Assembly (NCBI GenBank): GCA_029858545.1
Contig: JAOUFA010000099.1
Span: 1-10,414 of the forward strand
Reading direction: 5' to 3'
From: Betaproteobacteria bacterium
GTDB lineage: Bacteria; Pseudomonadota; Gammaproteobacteria; Burkholderiales; SG8-39
Length of the DNA stretch: 10,414 nt
The position numbers and the translations under genes are program-made. Below the pieces are notes generated by a model. It made no database searches. It saw nothing but the letters and a program-made list of their open reading frames with translations, and was not told the DNA's origin. Shown one piece after another: positions 1 to 7,406 of the stretch (within the stretch, counting starts at the first letter, position 1; every line of letters begins with the position of its first letter).

Positions 1-913
1 CAAGGAGGAATTTCGCGGGCTGGAACACGCGCGTGGCGGCGTTGGGCGGCTCGACGCGCTCGCGTGCCGCGCGTGGCAGCGCGACGACCAGCGTCGGCAG
101 CCAGGGCATGATGCCCAGCGCGACGATGGGAATGAAGTACCAGATCGGCTGGTAGCGCTCGTGGATCGTCGTCAGGTAGCGCTGAAAGTGCTCCTGGACA
201 AAGAAGAAATGCGCAAATTCCGGATTGGCGAGCGATACGGCGATGAACCACGGTGCGGCGATAAGGAGAAACAGCGCGAGCCCCTTGCCGATATGCAGGC
301 GTGCGAGCAGGCGCCAATCCCACTGCCAAAGGATGTACAGGCCGACCGCGCCGACGGGTAGCGCGATGCCGATCAATCCCTTGGAGAGCGCCGCGAGCGC
401 CATCGCCGCCCAGGCGACGAGCATCCAGCGGCGCCGCGCCGCGGGGCGCGTCGCCTCCGTCTGCCCGAGAACGAGCGCGAACACCGCGGCCGAAAGAAAG
501 AATGACAGGCCCATGTCGAGGGTCACGAACCCGCCCGCCGCGGCATAAAAGGCGCTGCCGGCGAGCGCCGCCGCCGCGTACAGGCCGACCGTCGCGCCGT
601 AGAGGCGCCGCGCGGCGAAATACGTGAATAGCAGGCCGAAGAAGCCGGTGAGCGCGGTCCACAGGCGCGTCTGCCATTCGCCGACACCGAACAGGGAATA
701 GGCCGTCGCCGTGCCCCAGTACTGGAGCGGAGGTTTCTCGAAGTACTTGTAGCCGTTCAGGCGTGGCGTGAGCCAGTCGCCGCTCGCCGTCATTTCGCGC
801 GGAATCTCCCCGTAGCGGCCTTCGTCGGCCTTGAGCAGCTTGCGGTAGTCGAGCCCGCCGAACCACATGAAGCCGAGGACGAGCAGTACAGCCAGCAGGG
901 AGCGCCTTGACAA
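1..913 (-). CDS. ArnT/PMT-type membrane glycosyltransferase (C-terminus cut by window edge)
   Basis: This is the first 304 residues of an integral-membrane glycosyltransferase of the ArnT/PMT_2 group, which moves a sugar from a polyprenyl-phosphate carrier onto an acceptor (lipid A, another glycan or protein) on the periplasmic side of the inner membrane. After a first membrane helix (about residues 5-21) comes the family signature ADEGRYGEIPREM with the acidic pair D30-E31, then YKYFEKPPLQYW (55-66). Further along are several hydrophobic helices, LSKGLIG, and the loop FFFVQEHFQRYLT with a following RYQPIWYF, all typical of ArnT-like enzymes. Full-length relatives are around 500-600 residues, so roughly half is missing off the left edge. 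The start chosen is TTG at 913: an in-frame TGA lies at 925-923, GAGG at 924-921 gives a 7-nt spacing, and the next ATG (codon 16) would cut the first helix. It follows the Mth938-like gene by 9 nt and is probably translated with it. The acceptor cannot be told from sequence. Confidence 0.88.
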   Translation of the reverse strand, partial: MSRRSLLAVLLVLGFMWFGGLDYRKLLKADEGRYGEIPREMTASGDWLTPRLNGYKYFEKPPLQYWGTATAYSLFGVGEWQTRLWTALTGFFGLLFTYFAARRLYGATVGLYAAAALAGSAFYAAAGGFVTLDMGLSFFLSAAVFALVLGQTEATRPAARRRWMLVAWAAMALAALSKGLIGIALPVGAVGLYILWQWDWRLLARLHIGKGLALFLLIAAPWFIAVSLANPEFAHFFFVQEHFQRYLTTIHERYQPIWYFIPIVALGIMPWLPTLVVALPRAARERVEPPNAATRVFQPAKFLL

Positions 914-922
914 GGAAGAGCC

Positions 923-1306
923 TCAGGAAATGAGCAGCGCGGCGAGCACGCGCCGCGACTCGGCGAACAAAATATTGTAGGTCCGGCACGCGGCGTGCGT
1001 GTCCATGACCTCGAGCCCGATGCGCGCGCGCGCGAGCGGCGCGACGAGACGTGGATGCGGAAAGCGCTGCGTCGTCCCGGTGCCGAGCAGCGCGACCTCG
1101 GGCGCGAAGCCGGCGAGTTGCGCAAAGTGCGCCTCGGTCAGCGCGTCGAAGCCGGCGACATCCCAGCCGAGCAGGTGATCGGGGGTCACGATCAGATTCG
1201 AATTGTGGCGCGCGCCGTTGACCAGCACGTAGCCGTTGCCGTAGCCGGTGAACGACAGAAGACCGGTCGAAGTCGAACCGGCGGGGACGGTTAGTTGGAG
1301 TTTCAC
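923..1306 (-). CDS. Mth938-like (DUF498/NDUFAF3-type) domain protein
   Basis: A 127-residue single-domain protein of the Mth938/DUF498 family, whose eukaryotic relative NDUFAF3 is a complex I assembly factor; the bacterial role is not established. Family marks are TGYGNGYVLVNG (20-31), the following NLIVTPDHLLGW (37-48), the GTGTTQRFP loop (75-83) and the C-terminal block GLEVMDTHAACRTYNIL (97-113). Length is normal for the family, and the protein is soluble with no signal peptide. The start is a GTG at 1306; no good Shine-Dalgarno sequence lies at normal distance. A -10-like TAGAAT sits only 7 nt upstream, so the message may be leaderless or nearly so. It is divergent from alaC (32 bp apart) and is followed directly by the glycosyltransferase gene; its stop codon overlaps that gene's ribosome binding site. 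The family call is strong, the cellular role unknown. Confidence 0.88.
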   Translation of the reverse strand: MKLQLTVPAGSTSTGLLSFTGYGNGYVLVNGARHNSNLIVTPDHLLGWDVAGFDALTEAHFAQLAGFAPEVALLGTGTTQRFPHPRLVAPLARARIGLEVMDTHAACRTYNILFAESRRVLAALLIS

Positions 1307-1309
1307 TGC

Positions 1310-1319
1310 TAGAATTCTA
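1310..1319. promoter_or_regulatory. Palindromic TAGAATTCTA, possible back-to-back -10 elements
   Basis: A perfect 10-bp palindrome lies in the 32-bp gap between two divergent genes. Each strand reads TAGAAT, a 5/6 match to the sigma70 -10 hexamer. On the plus strand this would start transcription about 17 nt before the alaC ATG. On the minus strand it would start almost exactly at the GTG of the Mth938-like gene. No convincing -35 is visible for either direction, so this is an inference from position and hexamer match only. Confidence 0.35.
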
Positions 1320-1338
1320 CCTTTTTCACTCCGGGGCT

Positions 1339-2538
1339 ATGCGAGAGTTCGAACGGATCAAACGCCTGCCGCCGTACGTCTTCAATATCACCGCCGAATT
1401 GAAGATGGCGGCACGCCGGCGCGGCGAGGACATCATCGATCTGTCGATGGGAAATCCCGACGGACCGACGCCGAAGCACATCGTCGACAAACTGGTCGAG
1501 GTCGTGACGCGCCCGGACACCCACGGGTACTCGGTGTCGAAGGGCATACCGCGTCTGCGCCGCGCGATCTGCGACTGGTACCAGAAGCGCTACGGCGTCG
1601 AATTCGACCCCGAGAGCGAAGCGATCGTCACCATCGGCTCGAAGGAGGGTCTCGCGCACCTGATGCTCGCGACACTCGAGCGCGGCGACACGGTGCTGGT
1701 GCCCAATCCCTCCTACCCGATCCATATCTACGGCGCGGCGATCGCCGGCGCCGACATTCGTTCGGTGAGGATGACCCCCGGCGTGGATTTCTTCGCCGAA
1801 CTGGAGCGCGCGATTCGCGAGATGTTTCCCAAGCCCAAGATGCTGATCATCGGTTTTCCGTCGAATCCGACCGCGCAGTGCGTGGAGCTGGAATTCTTCG
1901 AGCGGGTGGTCGCGATCGCGAAGGAGCACGACATCCTGGTGGTGCATGACCTTGCCTACGCCGATATTACCTTCGATGGCTGGAAGGCGCCGTCGATCAT
2001 GCAGGTGCCCGGCGCGCGCGAGGTGGCGGTGGAGTTCTTCACGCTCTCCAAGAGCTACAACATGGCGGGCTGGCGGATCGGTTTCATGGTCGGCAATAGG
2101 GACCTGGTGCATGCGCTCGCGCGCATCAAGAGCTACCACGACTACGGAACCTTCACGCCGATCCAGGTCGCCGCGATCGCCGCGCTCGACGGGCCGCAGG
2201 ACTGCGTCGAGGAAGTGCGCGCGAGCTACCAGAAGCGTCGCGACGTGATGGTGAAGGGCCTGCACGAACTCGGCTGGAGGGTCGAGAATCCGCGCGCCTC
2301 GATGTATGTGTGGGCGAAGATCCCCGCGCCCTACGCCCCGATGGGCTCGATCGAATTCGCCAAGAAGCTGCTCGCCGAGGCGAAGGTCGCGGTGTCCCCG
2401 GGCGTGGGCTTCGGCGACTACGGCGACGATCACGTGCGGATCGCGCTGATCGAGAACGAACAGCGCCTGAAGCAGGCGCTGCGCGGGATGCGCGAGATGT
2501 TCCGCCGCGGCGGCCTGCTGCCGCAGGCGGCGGCCTGA
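1339..2538 (+). CDS. alaC: Alanine-synthesizing PLP aminotransferase AlaC
   Basis: A fold-type I, class I/II aminotransferase of 399 residues that closely follows remembered E. coli AlaC (YfdZ) over its whole length, including KRLPPYVFNITAELKMAARR near the start and KSYHDYGTFTPIQVAAIAAL in the middle. AlaC makes alanine from pyruvate using glutamate in the cytoplasm. Visible PLP features are SNPT (175-178), HDLAYAD (203-209), the Schiff-base lysine K238 in FFTLSKSYNMAGWR, and the substrate-carboxylate arginine R367 in DHVRIALIEN. The ATG at 1339 begins a few residues later than the E. coli protein. Only a weak GGGG lies before it, which fits initiation close to a short leader. It is the first gene of the alaC-alaA-hom-thrC run and ends 8 nt before alaA. 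DapL (LL-diaminopimelate aminotransferase) is a related alternative, but the E. coli AlaC-like sequence is clearly closer. Confidence 0.93.
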   Translation: MREFERIKRLPPYVFNITAELKMAARRRGEDIIDLSMGNPDGPTPKHIVDKLVEVVTRPDTHGYSVSKGIPRLRRAICDWYQKRYGVEFDPESEAIVTIGSKEGLAHLMLATLERGDTVLVPNPSYPIHIYGAAIAGADIRSVRMTPGVDFFAELERAIREMFPKPKMLIIGFPSNPTAQCVELEFFERVVAIAKEHDILVVHDLAYADITFDGWKAPSIMQVPGAREVAVEFFTLSKSYNMAGWRIGFMVGNRDLVHALARIKSYHDYGTFTPIQVAAIAALDGPQDCVEEVRASYQKRRDVMVKGLHELGWRVENPRASMYVWAKIPAPYAPMGSIEFAKKLLAEAKVAVSPGVGFGDYGDDHVRIALIENEQRLKQALRGMREMFRRGGLLPQAAA

Positions 2539-2546
2539 GACGGGAA

Positions 2547-3773
2547 ATGCTCAAACCGATCAGGAAATCCGCCAAGCTCGCCGATGTCTGCTACGACATC
2601 CGCGGCCCGGTGCACACGCGCGCGCGCCAGATGGAGGAGGAGGGCCAGCGCATCCTCAAGCTCAACATCGGCAACCTCGCGCCGTTCGGCTTCGATGCGC
2701 CCGACGAGGTGCGCCACGACGTGATCGTCAACCTGCCGCAGGCCTCGGGCTACTCCGATTCGAAGGGCCTCTTTGCCGCGCGCAAGGCGATCATGCAGTA
2801 CACGCAGGCCAAGGGCATCGCCGGGGTGCAGCTCGACGACGTGATCGTCGGCAACGGGGTGTCGGAACTGATCGTGATGGTGATGCAGGGCCTGCTCGAC
2901 GACGGCGATGAAGTGCTGGTTCCGGCGCCCGACTATCCGCTGTGGACCGCGGCGGTGCGGCTCGCCGGCGGCACGCCGCGCCATTATCTCTGCGACGAAG
3001 GCAGCGGCTGGCTGCCCGACCTGGCCGATCTGCGCGCGAAGATCTCGCCGCGCACCCGCGCGATCGTGGTGATCAACCCGAACAATCCGACCGGCGCGCT
3101 CTACCCCGACGACCTGTTGAAGGAGCTCGTCGAAGTCGCGCGCCAGCACGAGCTGATCGTGTTCGCCGACGAAATCTACGACAAGATGCTCTACGACGGC
3201 GCGACGCACACTTCGATCGCCTCGCTCGCCGACGACGTGCTGTTCGTGACCTTCAACGGGCTGTCGAAGAACTACCGTGCCTGCGGCTATCGCAGTGGCT
3301 GGATGGTGGTCTCGGGCGACAAGCGCCATGCCGAGGACTACATCGAGGGTCTGGGCATGCTCGCCTCGATGCGCCTGTGCGCCAACGTGCCGGGCCAGTT
3401 TGCGATCCAGACCGCGCTCGGCGGCACCCAGAGCATCAACGACCTGGTCGCGCCGGCCGGGCGGCTGTGCCGCCAGCGTGACCTCGCTTGGCGGCTGGTG
3501 AGCGAAATTCCCGGCGTGTCCTGCATGAAACCGAAGGCGGCGCTGTACCTCTTCCCGCGTCTGGATCCCAAGGTCTACCCGATCCGGGACGACGAGCAGT
3601 TCGTGCTGGAACTGCTCGAGCAGGAGAAGGTGCTGGTGGTGCAGGGCACGGGATTCAACTGGCCGCACCCGGACCACTTCCGCCTGGTATTCCTGCCCAA
3701 CAGCGACGATCTGACCGACGCGATCGGACGCATCGCACATTTTCTGGACGGATACCGGCGCCGCGCCCGCTAG
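2547..3773 (+). CDS. alaA: Alanine aminotransferase AlaA (glutamate-pyruvate type)
   Basis: A 408-residue fold-type I aminotransferase matching remembered E. coli AlaA (YfbQ) along its full length, with landmarks VCYDIRGPV (14-22), NIGN-APFGFDAPDE (from residue 40) and MLASMRLCANVPGQFAIQTALGG split over its later half. It converts pyruvate plus glutamate to alanine plus 2-oxoglutarate in the cytosol. PLP-binding features are VGNGVSEL (101-108), NPNNPTG (177-183), FADEIYDK (206-213) and the lysine K241 in NGLSKNYRACGYR. The ATG at 2547 follows GGGA at a short spacing and lies 8 nt after the alaC stop, so the two are almost certainly co-transcribed. A longer reading of the frame back into alaC is not needed, because the protein aligns with AlaA from this methionine. 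Two alanine-forming enzymes of different subgroups side by side ahead of hom is notable. Confidence 0.92.
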   Translation: MLKPIRKSAKLADVCYDIRGPVHTRARQMEEEGQRILKLNIGNLAPFGFDAPDEVRHDVIVNLPQASGYSDSKGLFAARKAIMQYTQAKGIAGVQLDDVIVGNGVSELIVMVMQGLLDDGDEVLVPAPDYPLWTAAVRLAGGTPRHYLCDEGSGWLPDLADLRAKISPRTRAIVVINPNNPTGALYPDDLLKELVEVARQHELIVFADEIYDKMLYDGATHTSIASLADDVLFVTFNGLSKNYRACGYRSGWMVVSGDKRHAEDYIEGLGMLASMRLCANVPGQFAIQTALGGTQSINDLVAPAGRLCRQRDLAWRLVSEIPGVSCMKPKAALYLFPRLDPKVYPIRDDEQFVLELLEQEKVLVVQGTGFNWPHPDHFRLVFLPNSDDLTDAIGRIAHFLDGYRRRAR

Positions 3774-3828
3774 GCCGCCGCCGCGACCCTTGTCCGCCTT
3801 CCATCGCCAATCAACAGGAAACTCATTC

Positions 3829-5139
3829 ATGAAACCGATCAACGTCGGGTTGCTGGGCATCGGCACCGTGGGCAGCGGCACCTGGACCGTGCTCGAGCGC
3901 AATCGCGAGGAGATCCGGCGCCGCGCCGGGCGCAGCATCCGCATCGCGCGGGTCGCCGACAAGGACCTCGCGCGCGCGAGGAAGCTCACGCAGGGCCGTG
4001 CGAAAGTGACCTCCGACGCATTCGAAGTGACGCGCGCGCCCGACATCGACATCGTGGTCGAGCTGATCGGCGGCAAGACGATCGCCAAGGACCTGGTGCT
4101 CGATGCGATCGCCCACGGCAAGAACGTGGTGACCGCCAACAAGGCGCTGCTCGCCACGCACGGCAACCAGATCTTCGCCGCGGCGCAGAAGCGGGGCGTC
4201 ACCGTGGCGTTCGAAGCGGCAGTGTGCGGCGGCATCCCGATCATCAAGGCGCTGCGCGAGGGTCTCACGGCGAACCGCATCGAATGGATCGCCGGCATCA
4301 TCAACGGCACCTCGAATTTCATCCTCTCCGAGATGCGCGACAAGGGGCTTGCCTTCGGCGACGTGCTCGCCGAGGCGCAGCAGCTCGGCTATGCGGAAGC
4401 CGATCCGACCTTCGACATCGAGGGCATCGACGCCGCGCACAAGCTGACGATTCTCTCGGCGCTCGCTTTCGGCACGCCGATGCAGTTCAGGAAGGCCTAC
4501 ACCGAGGGCATCTCGAAGCTCACGCGCGAGGACATCGCCTACGCCGAGGAACTGGGCTATCGCATCAAGCTGCTCGGCATCACGCGCCGCGCGAAAAAGG
4601 GAATCGAGCTGCGCGTGCATCCGACGCTGGTTCCGGCGCGGCGCCTGATCGCCAACGTGGAGGGCGTGATGAACGCGGTGCTCGTCAAGGGCGACGCGGT
4701 CGGGCCGACGCTCTACTATGGCGCGGGCGCGGGGAGCCTGCCGACCGCGAGCGCGGTGGTCGCGGACCTCGTCGATGTGACGCGACTCATCACCGCCGAT
4801 CCGGGGCACCGCGTGCCGCATCTCGCCTTTCAGCCCGATCGGCTCTCGAACGTATCCATTCTGCCGATCGGCGAGGTCGAGACGTCCTATTATCTGCGTC
4901 TGCGCGTGGTCGACCAGCCGGGGGTGCTCGCCGACATCGCCCGCATCCTCGCGAAGTCGAAGATATCGATCGACGCGATGGTGCAGAAGGAGCCGAGCGA
5001 GGGCGAGAGCCGCGTCGACATCGTGATGCTGACGCACCGCGCGGTGGAAAAGAATGTCGATGCGGCGATCGGGGCGATCGAGAAGCTGCGCACCGTGCTT
5101 GGCAAGGTGACCCGCATCCGCCTGGAAGAACTGTTGTAG
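3829..5139 (+). CDS. hom: Homoserine dehydrogenase with C-terminal ACT domain
   Basis: A monofunctional homoserine dehydrogenase of 436 residues, the usual length in betaproteobacteria. It reduces aspartate-semialdehyde to homoserine with NAD(P)H, the branch step towards threonine and methionine. The Rossmann motif GLLGIGTVGSG occupies residues 7-17, TANKALLA with K105 follows, and the catalytic block GYAEADPTFDIEGIDAAHK gives the expected acidic residue and K205. A C-terminal ACT domain (about 355-436, with VVDQPGVLADIARIL) suggests feedback control by threonine, as in family members. No aspartokinase domain is fused. The ATG at 3829 has AGGAAA at 3815-3820, 8 nt upstream; an in-frame extension to 3790 adds residues not seen in the family. 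It follows alaA by 55 nt and precedes thrC by 18 nt. No threonine-rich leader peptide is visible in the 55-nt gap, so E. coli-type attenuation is not supported. Confidence 0.96.
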   Translation: MKPINVGLLGIGTVGSGTWTVLERNREEIRRRAGRSIRIARVADKDLARARKLTQGRAKVTSDAFEVTRAPDIDIVVELIGGKTIAKDLVLDAIAHGKNVVTANKALLATHGNQIFAAAQKRGVTVAFEAAVCGGIPIIKALREGLTANRIEWIAGIINGTSNFILSEMRDKGLAFGDVLAEAQQLGYAEADPTFDIEGIDAAHKLTILSALAFGTPMQFRKAYTEGISKLTREDIAYAEELGYRIKLLGITRRAKKGIELRVHPTLVPARRLIANVEGVMNAVLVKGDAVGPTLYYGAGAGSLPTASAVVADLVDVTRLITADPGHRVPHLAFQPDRLSNVSILPIGEVETSYYLRLRVVDQPGVLADIARILAKSKISIDAMVQKEPSEGESRVDIVMLTHRAVEKNVDAAIGAIEKLRTVLGKVTRIRLEELL

Positions 5140-5152
5140 TCCCGCGCGGGAC
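5139..5152 (+). promoter_or_regulatory. Perfect palindrome at the hom-thrC junction containing the thrC ribosome binding site
   Basis: GTCCCGCGCGGGAC is a perfect 14-bp inverted repeat. In RNA it can form a 5-bp GTCCC/GGGAC stem with a GCGC tetraloop. Its first base is the last base of the hom stop codon TAG (5137-5139). Its right arm holds GGGA (5148-5151), the only Shine-Dalgarno-like sequence before the thrC ATG, 6 nt away. The arrangement would hide the thrC binding site until ribosomes ending hom open it, which is a known route to translational coupling. The function is inferred. Confidence 0.45.
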
Positions 5153-5157
5153 CGGCG

Positions 5158-6579
5158 ATGCGTTACGTCTCGACCCGTGGCGGCGCGCCTGCGGCGCGCT
5201 TCAGCGATATCCTTCTCGAAGGGCTTGCCGCCGACGGCGGACTGTACGTCCCGGAGGCGATTCCCCGTCTCGACGCGAGCGAATGGGAGCGTCTGCGCGG
5301 ACTTTCGTACGCGGAACTGGCCTGCGAGATCCTCGCGCGCTTCATCGACGACATTCCGGCCGCCGATTTGCGGCGCATCGTCGCGGGCGCCTACACGCGG
5401 GAGATCTTCGGCAGTGAAGCGATCGTGCCGTTCAAGACGCTCGAGCCGGGCTTGCACCTTCTCGGACTGTCGAACGGCCCGACGCTCGCGTTCAAGGACA
5501 TGGCGATGCAGCTGCTCGGCCCGCTGTTCGAGTACCTGCTCGCCCGGCGCGCGCGTCCCGAGGATCGGCGGCTCAACATTCTCGGCGCGACCTCGGGCGA
5601 CACCGGATCGGCGGCCGAATATGCGATGCGCGGCAGGCAGGGGATTCGCGTCTTCATGCTCTCGCCGCAAGGGCGCATGAGCGCCTTCCAGCGCGCGCAG
5701 ATGTATTCGCTGCAGGACGCGAACATCTTCAACCTCGCGGTGAAGGGGGTGTTCGACGATTGCCAGGATCTCGTCAAGGCGGTCAATTCGGATGCCGCGT
5801 TCAAGGCGCGATACCGCATCGGCGCGGTCAATTCGATCAACTGGGGGCGCATCGCCGCGCAATTGGTGTACTACGTCTGGGGCTGGTTGCGCGCCACGCG
5901 CTCGAGCGGGGAAGAGATATCGTTCGCCGTGCCCTCGGGCAATTTCGGCAATATCTACGCCGGGCATCTCGCGCGCGAGATGGGGCTGCCGCTGCGCCAG
6001 CTGATCCTCGCGACCAACGAGAACGACGTGCTCGACGAGTTCTTCCGCACCGGACGCTATCGCGCGCGGAAATCGATCGAAGTGCACGCGACTTCCAGCC
6101 CGTCGATGGATATCGCCAAGGCATCCAACTTCGAGCGCTACGTGTTCGATCTGACCGGACGCGACGGAAGCGCGGTGCGCGAACTCTGGCGCAAGCTGGA
6201 ACACGAGGGCGAATTCGATCTCTCCGGGTCGGCGTATTTCGCGCGTGTCGCGGCGACCGGTTTCGTCTCGGGCCGCAGCAGTCATGCCGACCGGCTCGAT
6301 ACCATGCGGCGTATCCACGAACGGTACGGCGTGACGATCGATCCGCATACCGCCGACGGCATCAAGGTCGGCCTGGCACACCGCCAGGCCGGCGTGCCGC
6401 TGGTCTGCCTGGAGACGGCGCTGCCGATCAAATTCGCCGAGACGATTCGCGAGGCCCTGGGGCGCGACCCCGAGCGCCCCGCCGGCTTCGAGCGTATCGA
6501 GCAACTGCCGCAACGCTGCAGCGTGATCGACGCCGAGGCCGGCGCGCTCAAGCGCTACATCGCCTCCCACGCCGGCTGA
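5158..6579 (+). CDS. thrC: Threonine synthase
   Basis: A 473-residue PLP enzyme (fold type II) that converts O-phosphohomoserine to threonine, the last step of the pathway served by the preceding hom. The N-terminal threonine-synthase domain begins MRYVSTRGG and includes LAADGGLYVPE (23-33). The PLP lysine is K113 in TLAFKDMAMQLLG. The phosphate-binding loop GATSGDTGSA spans 143-152, and VPSGNFGNIYAGH carries the family's second signature. The length agrees with proteobacterial ThrC of the longer type. The ATG at 5158 lies 18 nt after hom; its binding site is inside the junction palindrome. No homoserine kinase (thrB) is present in the window, so the phosphorylation step must be encoded elsewhere. 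The gene ends 23 bp before the convergent regulator gene, and no clear terminator lies in that gap. Confidence 0.96.
   Translation: MRYVSTRGGAPAARFSDILLEGLAADGGLYVPEAIPRLDASEWERLRGLSYAELACEILARFIDDIPAADLRRIVAGAYTREIFGSEAIVPFKTLEPGLHLLGLSNGPTLAFKDMAMQLLGPLFEYLLARRARPEDRRLNILGATSGDTGSAAEYAMRGRQGIRVFMLSPQGRMSAFQRAQMYSLQDANIFNLAVKGVFDDCQDLVKAVNSDAAFKARYRIGAVNSINWGRIAAQLVYYVWGWLRATRSSGEEISFAVPSGNFGNIYAGHLAREMGLPLRQLILATNENDVLDEFFRTGRYRARKSIEVHATSSPSMDIAKASNFERYVFDLTGRDGSAVRELWRKLEHEGEFDLSGSAYFARVAATGFVSGRSSHADRLDTMRRIHERYGVTIDPHTADGIKVGLAHRQAGVPLVCLETALPIKFAETIREALGRDPERPAGFERIEQLPQRCSVIDAEAGALKRYIASHAG
6369..6391. repeat. Perfect 9-bp inverted repeat inside thrC
   Basis: CGGCCTGGC and GCCAGGCCG flank a 5-nt ACACC loop within the thrC coding sequence. 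This is a very stable potential hairpin, on either strand. It encodes the conserved-looking stretch VGLAHRQAGVP, so it may simply follow from GC-rich codon choice. No U-tract follows, so it is not called a terminator. Confidence 0.4.
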
Positions 6580-6602
6580 TCCGCCCGCGCAACCGCCTGG
6601 CG

Positions 6603-7355
6603 TCAGTGGTCGGTGGTGCGCGCAGATCGGGCGCCGTTGCCGGCGCGCGCGATCGCGGCCAGGCCCGGGCGGTCATGGACCACGATCTCGCGCCCGTCGA
6701 CCGCGATCAGGCCGCGCTCGGACAACTCGCGCAACAGCCGCGAGAGGGTTTCCTTCTTGATGCCCAGGCGCGACGCCATCACTGTCTTGGTGACCGGCAG
6801 CCTCACGAGCCAGGTGCCTGACCCGTTGATCGGCTCGACCGACCGATCGAGGTACGACGCGACGCGCTGGATCGCGTGCGAATGCGCATTGGCCTCGACT
6901 TCAGCCAGAAAGCCGAGCGTGCTTTCGCAGAGTCGAAGCACGAGGCTGCGCGCGAACCCGCCGTCGCCTTCGACGATGTCGAGCACCGCGCCGGGAGGGA
7001 TGATCGCCAACAGGCAGTCCTCGATCGCGCTGCCGTCGAAACTGCTGGGGCGTCCCAGCAACGCGGTCGCATTGCCAAAGGTTTCGCCCGGACCCACCAG
7101 CCGCACCACCCGTTCGGATCCGTCGCTTCCGTGGAGCGCGAGCTTGACCAGGCCGAATGCCACCGCGTACAGACCGGGCAGGGACTCGCCGCGCCGGCAG
7201 ATCAGCGCGCCGCGCGGCGCGTGCTGGCTGCGCGACTCCGCCGCCAGCCGGGCGATAAGGGGTCCGGACAGGTGCCGGAACATCGGCAGATTGCCGATCA
7301 CCCCTTCGATCAGCCGAGGCTCGCGTTGCAGCGTGTTGCTGTGATGGTAGTTCAT
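6603..7355 (-). CDS. Crp/Fnr-family transcriptional regulator, Dnr-like DNA-binding specificity
   Basis: A 250-residue Crp/Fnr-type regulator: an N-terminal cyclic-nucleotide-type beta-barrel (about 20-125), a dimer helix (about 130-160), and a C-terminal winged helix-turn-helix (about 165-230). The recognition helix reads KKETLSRLLRE, giving E202, S205 and R206, the three residues that in FNR read TTGAT half-sites; CRP would have R-E-x-x-G-R. A perfect TTGAT-N4-ATCAA box sits upstream of this gene. The only cysteines are C53, C114 and C143; there is no N-terminal cysteine cluster, so an FNR-type 4Fe-4S oxygen sensor is unlikely. The glycine-rich effector pocket is present only in altered form (GPGETFGNATAL, 88-99) and the cAMP-contact pattern is not obvious. 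A Dnr/NNR-like NO or heme sensor is one possibility. The ATG at 7355 was preferred because the frame upstream to 7439 is low-complexity and covers the regulatory box. The convergent neighbour is thrC; the cytochrome operon lies upstream in the same direction. Confidence 0.88.
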   Translation of the reverse strand: MNYHHSNTLQREPRLIEGVIGNLPMFRHLSGPLIARLAAESRSQHAPRGALICRRGESLPGLYAVAFGLVKLALHGSDGSERVVRLVGPGETFGNATALLGRPSSFDGSAIEDCLLAIIPPGAVLDIVEGDGGFARSLVLRLCESTLGFLAEVEANAHSHAIQRVASYLDRSVEPINGSGTWLVRLPVTKTVMASRLGIKKETLSRLLRELSERGLIAVDGREIVVHDRPGLAAIARAGNGARSARTTDH

Positions 7356-7376
7356 AGAAACAAATTTCTTATGCTT

Positions 7377-7382
7377 CTTATG
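7377..7382 (-). promoter_or_regulatory. Candidate -10 of the Crp/Fnr-family gene
   Basis: CATAAG on the minus strand matches the -10 consensus at 4 of 6 positions and lies 24 bp from the edge of the FNR-type box at 7407-7420. This is close to the spacing of promoters activated from a site near -41.5. The predicted leader is about 15 nt. The hexamer CATAAG recurs at 7368-7373, so the exact element is uncertain. Confidence 0.3.
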
Positions 7383-7406
7383 TTCGCACGCGACTGGTGG
7401 CCAAGC

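Noticed and set aside
3774..3828. Threonine-type attenuator leader before hom
   Set aside because: The 55-nt gap has no small Thr/Ile-rich open frame and no terminator with a U-run.
2430..4343. Very long minus-strand open frames opposite alaA, hom and thrC
   Set aside because: They are rich in Arg, His and Ala as expected for the reverse of GC-rich coding DNA and lie opposite clearly recognised enzymes.
6580..6602. Bidirectional terminator between thrC and the regulator gene
   Set aside because: Only 23 bp lie between the convergent stops and no stem followed by U-rich sequence can be drawn there.
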